DNA of 64,000 nt from Microvirga vignae (GTDB lineage: Bacteria > Pseudomonadota > Alphaproteobacteria > Rhizobiales > Beijerinckiaceae). A program made the position numbers and the translations under genes. Where the stretch lies: positions 62,001 to 126,000 of the forward strand of contig NZ_LCYG01000004.1 of NCBI RefSeq assembly GCF_001017175.1. The letters run 5' to 3'. Below, piece by piece: positions 1 through 8,702 of this stretch (positions within the stretch are counted from its first letter, which is position 1; each line of letters opens with the position of its first letter). Below the pieces are notes generated by a model, which was not told where the DNA came from, ran no database searches, and saw nothing but the letters and a program-made list of their open reading frames with translations.

Positions 1-629
1 CGCTCACCCATGTGAGCGCCCCCAAGGCCAGCGGAAAGAGCTATCAGCGTCTCGAGTTCTTGGGCGACCGGGTGCTGGGCCTTGCGATTGCCGAGACGCT
101 CTACAAGACGTTTCCGAACGCCCCTGAAGGCGAGCTCTCACGCCGCCTCGCGGAGCTGGTGCGTCGTGAGAGCTGTGCCGAGATCGCCATCGCCTGGGAT
201 GTCGGGCCCTATCTGAAGCTCGGCGCGGGCGAGGCGCACTCGGGCGGGAGGCGCAATCAGACCATCCTGGCGGATGTGTGCGAAGCGATTATCGGGGCCG
301 TATTCCTCGACGGCGGCTATGAGGTTGCAAAAGCTCTAGTGGAACGCTCGTTCAAGGCGCTGCTCGAAACTCCGCGCCGTCCCCTGCGCGATCCCAAGAG
401 CGCGTTGCAGGAATGGGCGCAAGGACGAGGCCTGCCGCCTCCGACCTACACTATCGCGGAGCAAACCGGCCCCGATCACGCGCCCAAGTTCCGCGTGATG
501 GTGAAGGTCAAAGGCACGGAAACCGAGTTCGGGCTCGGCACATCGAAGCGTATTGCGGAACAGGCTGCCGCGCGTAGTCTTCTCCTCAGAGAGGGCATCT
601 GGACGGAGGACGAGCATGGAACAAACTGA
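1..629 (+). CDS. rnc: Ribonuclease III (5'-truncated by window edge)
   Basis: Double-strand-specific endoribonuclease for rRNA and mRNA processing. The reading frame is open to the left edge: the codons before the first possible GTG (position 12) read Leu-Thr-His, matching the usual ALTH segment near the RNase III N-terminus, so the true start lies outside the window. Visible are the signature RLEFLGDRVLG, the second acidic cluster (CEAIIGAVFLDGG) and a C-terminal double-stranded RNA-binding domain (about the last 75 residues, beginning DPKSALQEWAQ). The stop overlaps the start of era, so the two are translationally coupled, as is common in bacteria. Function is certain; only the N-terminus is missing. 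Confidence 0.95.
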   Translation, partial: LTHVSAPKASGKSYQRLEFLGDRVLGLAIAETLYKTFPNAPEGELSRRLAELVRRESCAEIAIAWDVGPYLKLGAGEAHSGGRRNQTILADVCEAIIGAVFLDGGYEVAKALVERSFKALLETPRRPLRDPKSALQEWAQGRGLPPPTYTIAEQTGPDHAPKFRVMVKVKGTETEFGLGTSKRIAEQAAARSLLLREGIWTEDEHGTN

Positions 630-1530
630 GCCGGCCAACACCAAGGCGGGTTTCGTCGCGCTCATCGGTGCACCCAATGCGGGCAAGTCGACGCTGCTCA
701 ATGCGCTTGTGGGCTCCAAGGTCTCCATAGTCTCGCGCAAGGTTCAGACGACGCGCGCTTTGGTGCGCGGCATCGCGATGGAAGGCGATACGCAGATCGT
801 GTTCGTGGACACACCCGGCATCTTCAAGCCGAAGCGCCGCCTCGACCGCGCCATGGTCACCTCGGCCTGGGGCGGAGCAGGGGACGCTGATGTCGTCGCG
901 CTGCTGCTCGACGTGCGCAAAGGCGTCGACGATGAGGCCGAGGCTATCCTTAACAAATTGCCCGAGTTGAAGCAGCCGAAGGTACTGATCCTCAACAAGA
1001 TCGACCTGATCGAGCGGTCGAAGCTCCTGGAACTTGCCGCTAAGCTCAACGAGAAGGTGCCCTTCGCCCACACCTTCATGATCTCGGCCCTGAACGGCGA
1101 TGGCATCAACACTCTAAGAAGCCAGCTCGCCGCCATGATGCCCGCGGGTCCCTGGCTCTATCCGGAGGATCAGATCTCCGACGCGCCGTTGCGCATGCTT
1201 GCCGCCGAGATCACCCGCGAGAAGATCTACGAGCGCCTGCACGAGGAGCTGCCGTACCAGTCGACCGTCGAAACAGACCAGTGGCAGCAGCGCCCGGATG
1301 GCTCCGTGCGTATCGAGCAGACGGTGTTCGTGGAGCGCGACAGTCAGCGCAAGATCGTGCTCGGCAAGGGCGGCCAGACCATCAAGGCCATCGGCCAGGC
1401 GGCGCGCAAGGAGATCGCCGAGATCGCGGAGGCTCCCGTGCACCTCTTTATCTTCGTGAAGGTGCGCGAGAACTGGAGCGACGATCCCGAGCGCTACCGC
1501 GAGATGGGACTGGAATTCCCGAAGGGCTAA
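616..1530 (+). CDS. era: GTPase Era
   Basis: Essential Ras-like GTPase that binds 16S rRNA near its 3' end and assists 30S subunit maturation. The 304-residue protein shows G1 (GAPNAGKST), G3 (DTPG), G4 (NKID) and a C-terminal KH domain with GKGGQTIKAIG. A longer frame exists upstream, but I chose ATG 616 because the protein then begins just before the G domain as in other Era proteins, and GGAGG lies about 7 bases upstream. It overlaps the end of rnc by 14 bases. A hairpin just after the stop is shared with the convergent chemoreceptor gene. Confidence 0.96.
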   Translation: MEQTEPANTKAGFVALIGAPNAGKSTLLNALVGSKVSIVSRKVQTTRALVRGIAMEGDTQIVFVDTPGIFKPKRRLDRAMVTSAWGGAGDADVVALLLDVRKGVDDEAEAILNKLPELKQPKVLILNKIDLIERSKLLELAAKLNEKVPFAHTFMISALNGDGINTLRSQLAAMMPAGPWLYPEDQISDAPLRMLAAEITREKIYERLHEELPYQSTVETDQWQQRPDGSVRIEQTVFVERDSQRKIVLGKGGQTIKAIGQAARKEIAEIAEAPVHLFIFVKVRENWSDDPERYREMGLEFPKG

Positions 1531-1540
1531 TTCGTTTGAT

Positions 1541-1571
1541 GCTTATCGCGCTCTTATCAAGCGCGATAAGC
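1541..1571. terminator. Bidirectional hairpin between era and the chemoreceptor gene
   Basis: A perfect 12-bp inverted repeat (arms 1541-1552 and 1560-1571, 7-base loop) separates two convergent genes. It lies 10 bases after the era stop and covers the last sense codons and stop of the minus-strand chemoreceptor gene, so the stem is also coding sequence. There is no long T-run on either side. A terminator or 3'-end-protecting role is inferred from position. Confidence 0.6.
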
Positions 1572-3308
1572 CGTTCTCAAGCCGCCCCAATGACGTCCGA
1601 GGATGCGGATCGGCACGTCCACTTCCTGCATCATCACGATCTTCCCGCCGCCCATGTCACGGGCATAGGCCTGCACGATGAAGGGACGTGTCGAGCGGGC
1701 AGCCGTGATGCCGGCGCGATCGTCGAAGATTCTCTTGTTTCGGCAATTGGCGGCGTTCCAGACGGGATCGTTCGCGCGCTGCGGCTGGGAGTAGATCCGG
1801 TTGTGAACCGGGATGTAGCCGTTGCGGTCGATGGGAAGGCAAAATGCCATCGTGGTGTCGGAGGCCAGCACGTGTTCGAGCACGGACGGCAGGATTTTCT
1901 CGAACACGGGAAGGTAGACCGTGCTGTACTGCGCGGGATCGGTGCCGGGGAGGAGCTTGTAATCCGTATCGAAGACGGCATCGCGCGAGACGCTTCCATC
2001 CTTCACAGCTTGCTCGATCAGCGCCTCGACCCGGCGTGCGGTTTCCTGCGCCAGCAGGATGCGCGGCTTATAGGCTGCTTCGACTTGTCCGATGAAGCTC
2101 TCGATACGGCTGCGGGTCTCAGTGGCGGGATGATCGAAGGCGCAATGAAGACCCATGGGGCTTGCCGCGACGATCAGAACGCCAACGCGGCCCATTTCCT
2201 GCGTCTCGATCTCAGCACGCTGTCCGGGGGCCATGCGCACCGTGTCGGTCGCTGCCAGAAGCATGCCACCGGTGCTGATGTCGATCAGTCGTGAGGTCGC
2301 GCTGTTTGCGCCGATGCGGATCGTGACGGGACGTTCGACAGGGAAGCGATCTGATTGCCGCCTGTCACCGAGTTCGCTCTGGCGAATGACGGTGACGAAA
2401 CGCTGCCCCAGGGCCTTGGCCAAACCATCCGCCGTCTTCGTGGCCTGATCGGCTTGGTGTGCACGTTGGCTCGCATCGAGAGAGATGGTGTCCACGTCGC
2501 TCGCGCGGTCGCTGACCCTGCCCACGCTGCTCGACGTGACGCTTGCGAGGCGCGAGACTTCATCGATGGCTGCATTCTGCTCGCCGACCGCTTGGCGCAC
2601 CGTATCGAAGACAGGGCGAACACCCTGCACGACATCGACGACCGATGTCACGGCACTCGTGGAAGCCTCCGCCGTTTCGCGCAAATGGTCGATACGCTGG
2701 CGGATGTTGTCGGCGGCCCTGGCGGTTTCTGTCGAGAGAGTTTTCACCTCGCTGGCGACGACGGCAAAGCCGCGTCCAGCCTCGCCTGCGCGTGCCGCCT
2801 CAATGGTCGCGTTGAGTGCGAGAAGATTGGTCTGGCGGGCAACGGCGGAGATCGTATCGACGATGCCGACGATCTCCGCGGTCGCTGCGGAAAGCTGCGT
2901 AATGAGAGCGCTCGCTCTTTTCGCGGCCTGAACCGCACTGTCGATCTGCTCGCTCGCGTGATCCATCGCCCGGCCGATCTCGGAGGCCGTCGTGGCGAGT
3001 TCTTCAGTCGAGGAGGCCAGCGAGAGCGTTTCGCTCGAAGCCGTGCGTCCTGAAGCTGCGAGCTCGTCAGCATGCGTGCGGATCTCGGCCAGATCCTTCT
3101 CCACCGCCGCTACGTCGGCTGCGGCCACGGCAATGGCTTGGGTGACCCCTTGGATCGCTTTCAGCACATCCGCTTCCAGCGAGTTCACGACCTCTACATC
3201 CCGCGTCCTGTCGCTCAGGGGCGGGGGAGTGGCCGCAGCCAACGGCTCGGAGGCCGCAGCGTCTTGAGGGGCTTCTTGAGGCGTGTGGCGTCGCAGAAGA
3301 CCGAGCAT
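1557..3308 (-). CDS. Soluble methyl-accepting chemotaxis protein with PilZ and C-terminal sensor-like domains
   Basis: Predicted cytosolic chemoreceptor of 583 residues; I see no transmembrane segment. Residues about 45-300 form the MCP helical signalling domain, with the conserved hairpin tip near 156-191 ([20 protein letters not shown]). Residues about 316-405 are a PilZ domain carrying both c-di-GMP motifs: R-x3-R within RRQSDR and D-x-S-x-x-G in DISTGG (344-349). Residues about 412-583 resemble the Cache-like domain found C-terminal to the signalling module in some proteobacterial receptors, with the hallmark stretches [16 protein letters not shown] and GRHWGGLR. The order signal-PilZ-sensor suggests c-di-GMP gating of chemotaxis signalling; that is inference. 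No chemotaxis kinase genes are nearby. Confidence 0.88.
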   Translation of the reverse strand: MLGLLRRHTPQEAPQDAAASEPLAAATPPPLSDRTRDVEVVNSLEADVLKAIQGVTQAIAVAAADVAAVEKDLAEIRTHADELAASGRTASSETLSLASSTEELATTASEIGRAMDHASEQIDSAVQAAKRASALITQLSAATAEIVGIVDTISAVARQTNLLALNATIEAARAGEAGRGFAVVASEVKTLSTETARAADNIRQRIDHLRETAEASTSAVTSVVDVVQGVRPVFDTVRQAVGEQNAAIDEVSRLASVTSSSVGRVSDRASDVDTISLDASQRAHQADQATKTADGLAKALGQRFVTVIRQSELGDRRQSDRFPVERPVTIRIGANSATSRLIDISTGGMLLAATDTVRMAPGQRAEIETQEMGRVGVLIVAASPMGLHCAFDHPATETRSRIESFIGQVEAAYKPRILLAQETARRVEALIEQAVKDGSVSRDAVFDTDYKLLPGTDPAQYSTVYLPVFEKILPSVLEHVLASDTTMAFCLPIDRNGYIPVHNRIYSQPQRANDPVWNAANCRNKRIFDDRAGITAARSTRPFIVQAYARDMGGGKIVMMQEVDVPIRILGRHWGGLRTAYRA

Positions 3309-3382
3309 TGTCCCGCTCTTATGATTGTTGATTCCCTAACGTCATTGTGGTGACGGAAGCCTGCGCGAAGCTGGTGGCATAC

Positions 3383-3430
3383 AAACACAATCACCCGGCG
3401 ATGAGGTCACATCGCCGGGTGATTGTGTTT
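3383..3430 (-). terminator. Long perfect hairpin downstream of the ompA-like gene
   Basis: Arms 3383-3402 and 3411-3430 are a perfect 20-bp inverted repeat with an 8-base loop. The ends of the stem are AAAC/GTTT, so either strand gives a GC-rich hairpin flanked by A-rich and T-rich ends. It lies 22 bases beyond the stop of the minus-strand OmpA-family gene and upstream of the chemoreceptor gene, so it most likely ends the ompA-like transcript. Confidence 0.7.
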
Positions 3431-3451
3431 CAAGAACTCCAACCGCGCGTG

Positions 3452-5272
3452 TTACTGCTGGTTCTGACCCTGCAGCAGCGGCGTGATGCGGCGGAGAGTG
3501 ACGCGGCGGTTCTCCTGTTCGGGGCCCTGCGTGTCCACCTTCAGATACTGCTCGCCGTAGCCCTGCGTGGTCAGGTTCTCGGCGGGGATCTGGAATTGCT
3601 GCGTCAGGATGGTTGCAACCGTTTCCGCACGGCGATCGGAGAGGGTAAGGTTGTCCTCGTCCGAGCCGACCGCATCGGTGTGACCTTCCACGAGGAAGAT
3701 CTCGTTCGGGTTGCGGGAGATGGCCTGACGCAGACCTTCGGCGATGACACTGAGAGCGTTCACCTGATCCGGCGGCAACTCCCAGGAACCGAACTCAAAG
3801 TTGATCGTGTCAAGGTCCACGCGGCGCATCCGCTCACGTAGCGGCTGGCTGCGGCGGATCTCGTCGAGGGTATAGGCGCGTTCGATGCGCTCCACCGGCG
3901 GGGCGGTGAAGGCTTCCACGATCTGTCTCGGGGAGGCGCGTTCCGTTTCCACGATGTACTCCTCGCGCGGGATGCGCACCGTGGGCGGCGGCAGCCGGAG
4001 CACTTCTTCTTCCACGTAGCCGTAGCCCGGACGGACATTAACGCCGCCGCGACGATTCTCGATGAGGACGACCTCACGACCGGCAGGCTCGCGCCTCACG
4101 CGACGAATGAGATTGCCATATTCGTCGCGCACCGAAATGATTTCCGAGCCGTCAGGCCGACGAACGATGGTGACCTCCTCATTGCCGCCGCGACGTTCCA
4201 CGCGAACATCATCGGCACCGTAGATGCGGCGGAAGCGTTCCGACTCATCGTGACGGATGATGACCTCGTTGCCCTCCCGGACGATCGTGCGGTTGCCAGG
4301 CTCCTCGATGATGACGCGGGTTCCCTCCCTGCGCTCACGCCGTTGGGTGCGCAGATCCTCGATGCGTACACGCGATGCGTCGAGCGGCTGTTGGGCCGCC
4401 TGGGGTGCCGCAGGGGCCGGGGCAGCGGCTGCCGGCGGCTGGGCACGGGGAGCCCCAGGTGCCGCCGGAGCCGGCGCCGTCTGAGCCGGAGCAGGCGGAG
4501 TCGGCGCAGGCTGTGTGCGGGGTGCCGGAGCCTGCGTCGGAGCCGGGGCTGGCGGTGCAGGCTCGGTTCGCGGCTGGGTTGCCGCGGGCGGAGTGCGGCG
4601 CGGCTCACGTTCGGGCTGTGGAACGTCGCGGGGGCTCGGCACGGTCCGAGGCTGAGCCGGTGCCGGCGGGGTCGCAGGCTGCGCGGCCGGAGGCGCTGCA
4701 GGACGTACCGGTGTTTCCGGTTCCTGCTGGCGTTGACGCGGGCGCTCCGCCGGACGCTGGTCACGCTCCTGAGTGCTGGGACGAGCAGGGCGTTCCGGCG
4801 TCTCGGCTGGCGGACGAACCCGCTCGGCAGGAGTTTGCCCAGGGCGGGTCGGGGTAGCCGGTTCTGCGCCGGAAGGCGGTGTCGCACGCTCAGGGCGCTG
4901 CTCTTGGCGTTCGGCCGGCTGGCGCTGCTCGCGGCCCGGGCGCTGAGCCGGGCGCGTTTCTTCATCGGGGCTCGTGGCACGGGGCGGGCGAGGGGCCTCG
5001 GGGGCTGCTCCCTGACTACCACCGCGCTGGGGACGCTGGCCGTCCTCATCCGCTCCGCGCCGCTCCTGTCGGCGCTGCTGACCGGGAGGGGCCTGTTCAT
5101 CCTGTCCCTGCGGTCTTTGACGGGCTCTCGGAGGCAATTGGGGCTGGTCGCCGGGCTCGGCCTGGGCCAGGGTGACAGGGGCCGAGGTCTGCGGCTGGAG
5201 CGCAGAAGCGTTCGCCGACAGCATCATCAGCGGGAGAGCTGTGCTCGCAAGAAACAGGTTGGTGATCTTCAT
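3452..5272 (-). CDS. OmpA-family outer-membrane/peptidoglycan-associated protein with long Pro/Arg-rich region
   Basis: 606-residue exported protein. A Sec signal peptide covers residues 1-24 (hydrophobic core, cleavage after ANASA). Residues roughly 30-300 are low complexity, dominated by Pro, Arg, Gln and Ala, and probably disordered. About residues 300-400 hold charged Arg/Glu-rich repeats (IIEEPGNRTIVREGNEVIIR), followed by an OmpA_C peptidoglycan-binding domain (about 490-600) with INFEFGS, EGHTDAVGSDEDN, LSDRRAETV and GYGEQYL. The frame can be extended by a TTG at 5281, but ATG 5272 gives a proper signal peptide. The C-terminal fold indicates anchoring to peptidoglycan; no beta-barrel is evident, so it is not a classical porin. 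The function of the basic proline-rich part is unknown. Confidence 0.85.
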   Translation of the reverse strand: MKITNLFLASTALPLMMLSANASALQPQTSAPVTLAQAEPGDQPQLPPRARQRPQGQDEQAPPGQQRRQERRGADEDGQRPQRGGSQGAAPEAPRPPRATSPDEETRPAQRPGREQRQPAERQEQRPERATPPSGAEPATPTRPGQTPAERVRPPAETPERPARPSTQERDQRPAERPRQRQQEPETPVRPAAPPAAQPATPPAPAQPRTVPSPRDVPQPEREPRRTPPAATQPRTEPAPPAPAPTQAPAPRTQPAPTPPAPAQTAPAPAAPGAPRAQPPAAAAPAPAAPQAAQQPLDASRVRIEDLRTQRRERREGTRVIIEEPGNRTIVREGNEVIIRHDESERFRRIYGADDVRVERRGGNEEVTIVRRPDGSEIISVRDEYGNLIRRVRREPAGREVVLIENRRGGVNVRPGYGYVEEEVLRLPPPTVRIPREEYIVETERASPRQIVEAFTAPPVERIERAYTLDEIRRSQPLRERMRRVDLDTINFEFGSWELPPDQVNALSVIAEGLRQAISRNPNEIFLVEGHTDAVGSDEDNLTLSDRRAETVATILTQQFQIPAENLTTQGYGEQYLKVDTQGPEQENRRVTLRRITPLLQGQNQQ

Positions 5273-5471
5273 GATACTCAATTCACTTTCGGGGATTCAA
5301 GCTGATCGTGAATGCTAAGCTGCCCCGTTGGTTCCATTTCGGGTCGATCTTCGGTCTTGGAGAATATCTTAACAATTTCGCCCAATGCTGTTGGAAAATA
5401 TGGCAAAAAGCCTGCTGAATGCTTACATCACGGCTTCAGCCGATTGAGCCTGAAGAAAGCACCCGCACCCG

Positions 5472-6203
5472 ATGCACTGGACCGATGAAGGCGTCGTTCT
5501 CGGCGTCCGTAAACATGGCGAGACGAGCGTCATCCTCGAGCTGATGACGCGCGAGCACGGCCGCCATTCGGGCCTCGTCCATGGCGGGCGCTCAAAGGCC
5601 CTTCAGGCCGTGCTCCAGCCGGGCAATACCGTGCAGGCCACATGGCGGGCGCGGCTCGATGAGCATCTCGGCAACTTCCAGGTCGAGGGGTTGAGCCTGC
5701 GAGCCTCTCGTCTCATGAACTCGTCCATGGCGCTCTATGGCCTTGCCGCCCTGGCGAACCTGCTGCGCTTCGTACCCGAACGCGATCCGCATTTCGCTCT
5801 CTACGAAACCTTGACCGTTCTGGTGGATCATCTGGACGACCCGGACCTTGCCCCGGCGCTCTTCGTGCGGTTCGAGCTCGCCATGCTATCCGAGCTCGGT
5901 TTCGGGTTGGACCTATCCTCCTGTGCAGCGACAGGCACTGAGAGGGATCTCATCTATGTGTCCCCGAGAAGCGGGCGGGCAGTGAGCGCGGCGGCGGGGG
6001 AGCCCTACAAGGATCGCCTTCTCAAACTCCCCGGCTTCCTGATTGGTCAGACGAAAGCTAACCGCCCGAGCGAGAGCGAGATCCGAGCCGGATTTGCACT
6101 CACGGACTTCTTCCTGCATCAGAACGTCTTCGACCCTCAGGGGCAGCAGGCACCGGAGGAACGGGCGCGTTTCGTCGCACTCGCGACAGCTGGGGACGAA
6201 TGA
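5472..6203 (+). CDS. recO: DNA repair protein RecO
   Basis: Recombination mediator that, with RecR, helps load RecA on SSB-coated single-stranded DNA. The 243-residue protein begins with the RecO OB-fold signature (MHWTDEGVVLGVRKHGETS, then STAR-like HSGLVHGGRSK) and ends in the helical RecO_C region. It lies between the divergent ompA-like gene and parC. In related genomes recO usually follows era directly, so the two minus-strand genes upstream look like an insertion into a conserved cluster. The 199-base gap to the ompA-like gene must hold both promoters; I could not pick convincing hexamers. Confidence 0.93.
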   Translation: MHWTDEGVVLGVRKHGETSVILELMTREHGRHSGLVHGGRSKALQAVLQPGNTVQATWRARLDEHLGNFQVEGLSLRASRLMNSSMALYGLAALANLLRFVPERDPHFALYETLTVLVDHLDDPDLAPALFVRFELAMLSELGFGLDLSSCAATGTERDLIYVSPRSGRAVSAAAGEPYKDRLLKLPGFLIGQTKANRPSESEIRAGFALTDFFLHQNVFDPQGQQAPEERARFVALATAGDE

Positions 6204-6270
6204 GGTATGTTTCTGTTATGTTCTCATTTCAGGTGATAAAGAAGCGATTCGCTATTGAGGAATTCAGGTA

Positions 6271-8517
6271 ATGGGTAAGCCGGTCAATCCACCGTCTGGC
6301 GGCGAGATCGAGAACATCAATCTCAAGGACGCCCTGGAGGAGCGCTATCTGGCCTATGCGCTCTCCACCATCATGCACCGTGCGCTGCCGGACGCGCGAG
6401 ACGGGTTGAAGCCCGTCCACCGCCGCATCCTGCATGCCATGCGGCTGTTGAAGCTCGACCCGAAATCCGCGCCGAAGAAATGCGCCCGCATCGTCGGCGA
6501 CGTGATGGGTCAGTACCACCCGCACGGCGACCAATCGATCTATGACGCCCTGGTGCGCATGGCGCAGGATTTCGCCCAGCGCTATCCGCTGGCGGACGGG
6601 CAGGGTAATTTCGGCAATATCGATGGCGATGGTGCCGCCGCCATGCGCTACACCGAAGCCAAGCTGACGGAGGTCGCGCGCCTGCTTCTGGAAGGCATCG
6701 ATGAGGATGCCGTCGATTTCCGCGAAACCTACGATCAGGCAAACGAAGAGCCGGTGGTGCTGCCCGCCGCCTTCCCGAATCTGCTCGCCAATGGCTCACA
6801 GGGCATCGCGGTCGGCATGGCCACCTCCATTCCGCCGCATAATGCGGCGGAGCTGTGCGACGCAGCGCTGCATCTCATCTCGAAGCCGAATGCGACCTCC
6901 GAGCAACTGATGCAGTTCGTGCCGGGGCCGGATCTTCCGACCGGCGGCATCATCGTCGACACGCTGGCTTCCATGGCTGAGACCTACAGCACGGGCCGGG
7001 GTTCGTTCCGCGTGCGCGCCCGTTGGCACAAGGAGGATCTCGGGCGTGGCAACTGGCAGATCGTCGTCACCGAAATCCCGTACGCGGTGCCGAAGTCCCG
7101 CCTGATCGAGAAGATCGCGGAGCTGCTGCAGGAAAAAAAGCTGCCGCTGCTTGCGGACGTTCGCGATGAATCGGCTGAGGATATTCGCGTGGTTCTTGAG
7201 CCCCGCGCGAAGACCGTTGATCCGATCATCCTCATGGAGTCGCTCTTCAAGCTCACCGAGTTAGAGAGCCGCATTCCGATGAACGTGAACGTGCTCGCCG
7301 GCGGCAAGGTGCCGAAGGTGTTGAGCCTTGCGGAATGCCTGCGCGAATGGCTCGACCATCGCCGCGAGGTGCTGATCCGCCGCTCCAAGTTCCGCCTCGC
7401 TGCCATCGACAGGCGCTTGGAGATCTTGGGTGGCCTGCTCATCGTCTATCTCGACCTCGACAGGGTGATCAAAATCATCCGCGAGGAGGACGAGCCGAAG
7501 GCGGAGCTGATGCGCGTCTTCAAGCTCACCGAGGTTCAAGCCAACGCCATTCTGGACACGCGCCTGCGCTCACTTCGCAAGCTCGAGGAGATGGAGCTCA
7601 AGCGCGAGCAGAAGAACCTGCAGGACGAGAAAGCCAAGATCGAGGAGCTGCTCGGCTCCGAGAAGATTCAGTGGAAGGCCGTTGCCACTGATATCAAGGA
7701 GGTTCGCAAGACCTTCGGTCCTGACACGACTCTCGGCAAGCGCCGTACCACCTTCGCCGAGGCGCCGGACACCTCCGACATCGACTTCGCGGAGGCCATG
7801 ATCGAGCGCGAGCCGATTACGGTCATCGTCTCCGAGAAGGGCTGGGTCCGCGCCATGAAGGGGCATCAGGAGGATCTCTCCTCATTGCAGTTCAGAGGCG
7901 ACGACAAGCTCAAGACCGCCTTCTTCGCCGAAACCACGTCCAAGATCATCGTGGCGGCGAACAACGGCCGCTTCTTCACGCTGGATGCGTCGAAGCTCCC
8001 CGGCGGTCGCGGTTTCGGCGATCCGATCCGCCTGATGGTGGATCTGGAAGAAGGTGCGGACTTCATTGCCGCCTTCCCGTACAAGGCGGGCTCGAAGCTG
8101 CTTGTCGTGAGCTCCGATGGACGCGGCTTCATCGTGCCCACCGACGAGGTCACGGCGAATACACGTAAGGGCAAGCAGATCCTCAACCTTGACGCGCCGG
8201 CGAACATGGTCGTCTGCACCGATGCTAAGGGCGATCACGTCGCAGTCATCGGCGAGAACCGCAAGCTCCTGATCTTCCCCGCAAAGCAGGTGCCGGAGAT
8301 GACGCGCGGCAAGGGCGTGCGCCTCCAGCGCTACAAGGACGGCGGCGTCTCCGACGCCAAGGTCTTCACGTTGAAGGAAGGCCTGACCTGGAAGGATACG
8401 TCCGGCCGCACCTGGACGGTAGCCAAGGAAGACCTGCGCGACTGGATGGGTGACCGCACCGAAGCCGGCCGCCTGCCGCCGAAAGGCTTCCCGAAATCGA
8501 ACAAGTTCGGGGAGTGA
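6271..8517 (+). CDS. parC: DNA topoisomerase IV subunit A
   Basis: Decatenates daughter chromosomes as a ParC2ParE2 complex. The 748-residue protein has the winged-helix/tower breakage-reunion domain with catalytic Tyr127 in [10 protein letters not shown], the quinolone-determining helix after [14 protein letters not shown] (about 82-95) and a C-terminal blade region from about residue 500. It is shorter than GyrA and lacks a GyrA box, which favours ParC. The position equivalent to E. coli ParC Ser80 is Gln88. Start ATG 6271 gives a normal N-terminus ([16 protein letters not shown]). Confidence 0.94.
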   Translation: MGKPVNPPSGGEIENINLKDALEERYLAYALSTIMHRALPDARDGLKPVHRRILHAMRLLKLDPKSAPKKCARIVGDVMGQYHPHGDQSIYDALVRMAQDFAQRYPLADGQGNFGNIDGDGAAAMRYTEAKLTEVARLLLEGIDEDAVDFRETYDQANEEPVVLPAAFPNLLANGSQGIAVGMATSIPPHNAAELCDAALHLISKPNATSEQLMQFVPGPDLPTGGIIVDTLASMAETYSTGRGSFRVRARWHKEDLGRGNWQIVVTEIPYAVPKSRLIEKIAELLQEKKLPLLADVRDESAEDIRVVLEPRAKTVDPIILMESLFKLTELESRIPMNVNVLAGGKVPKVLSLAECLREWLDHRREVLIRRSKFRLAAIDRRLEILGGLLIVYLDLDRVIKIIREEDEPKAELMRVFKLTEVQANAILDTRLRSLRKLEEMELKREQKNLQDEKAKIEELLGSEKIQWKAVATDIKEVRKTFGPDTTLGKRRTTFAEAPDTSDIDFAEAMIEREPITVIVSEKGWVRAMKGHQEDLSSLQFRGDDKLKTAFFAETTSKIIVAANNGRFFTLDASKLPGGRGFGDPIRLMVDLEEGADFIAAFPYKAGSKLLVVSSDGRGFIVPTDEVTANTRKGKQILNLDAPANMVVCTDAKGDHVAVIGENRKLLIFPAKQVPEMTRGKGVRLQRYKDGGVSDAKVFTLKEGLTWKDTSGRTWTVAKEDLRDWMGDRTEAGRLPPKGFPKSNKFGE

Positions 8518-8558
8518 GCGGCATTCCTGCGTCTCTTTCTGAAGGTCAGCAATGAGCC

Positions 8559-8587
8559 ATCCCGGACGGCGTGCGCCGATCCGGGAT
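8559..8587. repeat. Intergenic palindrome downstream of parC
   Basis: Arms ATCCCGGA (8559-8566) and TCCGGGAT (8580-8587) enclose a second small palindrome CGGCG-TG-CGCCG (8567-8578). It is the first of three palindromic units in the 180-base space between parC and the wrbA remnant and probably folds into a stable hairpin in RNA. Confidence 0.6.
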
Positions 8588-8608
8588 CGGATGACTGACA
8601 TTCTCCAC

Positions 8609-8697
8609 GTCACGGCCGGGCTTGTCCCGGTCATCTCGGTTTAGAAGAGTGCTGCGCTTCTCGTAATCGAGATCACCGGCACAAGGCCGGTGATGAC
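8609..8697. repeat. Composite nested palindromic repeat, two inverted arms
   Basis: Arm 1 (8609-8638) and arm 2 (8668-8697) are inverted copies matching at 24 of 30 positions by eye, and each arm is itself a palindrome: arm 2 has ATCACCGGC at 8672-8680 paired with GCCGGTGAT at 8686-8694, loop ACAAG, complementary to the CTTGT loop of arm 1. A related composite element lies at 51945-52036 and a single arm at 36478-36506. This is the style of short intergenic repeats known from Rhizobiales genomes. Confidence 0.65.
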
Positions 8698-8702
8698 GTA
8701 TC

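Noticed and set aside
4250..5305. Long plus-strand reading frame opposite the OmpA-like gene
   Set aside because: Arg/Leu/Ser-rich shadow of a GC-rich low-complexity minus-strand gene; no domain, and the minus-strand product has a signal peptide and OmpA domain.
8559..8697. CRISPR array
   Set aside because: Units are palindromic and inverted, not direct repeats with regular unique spacers.
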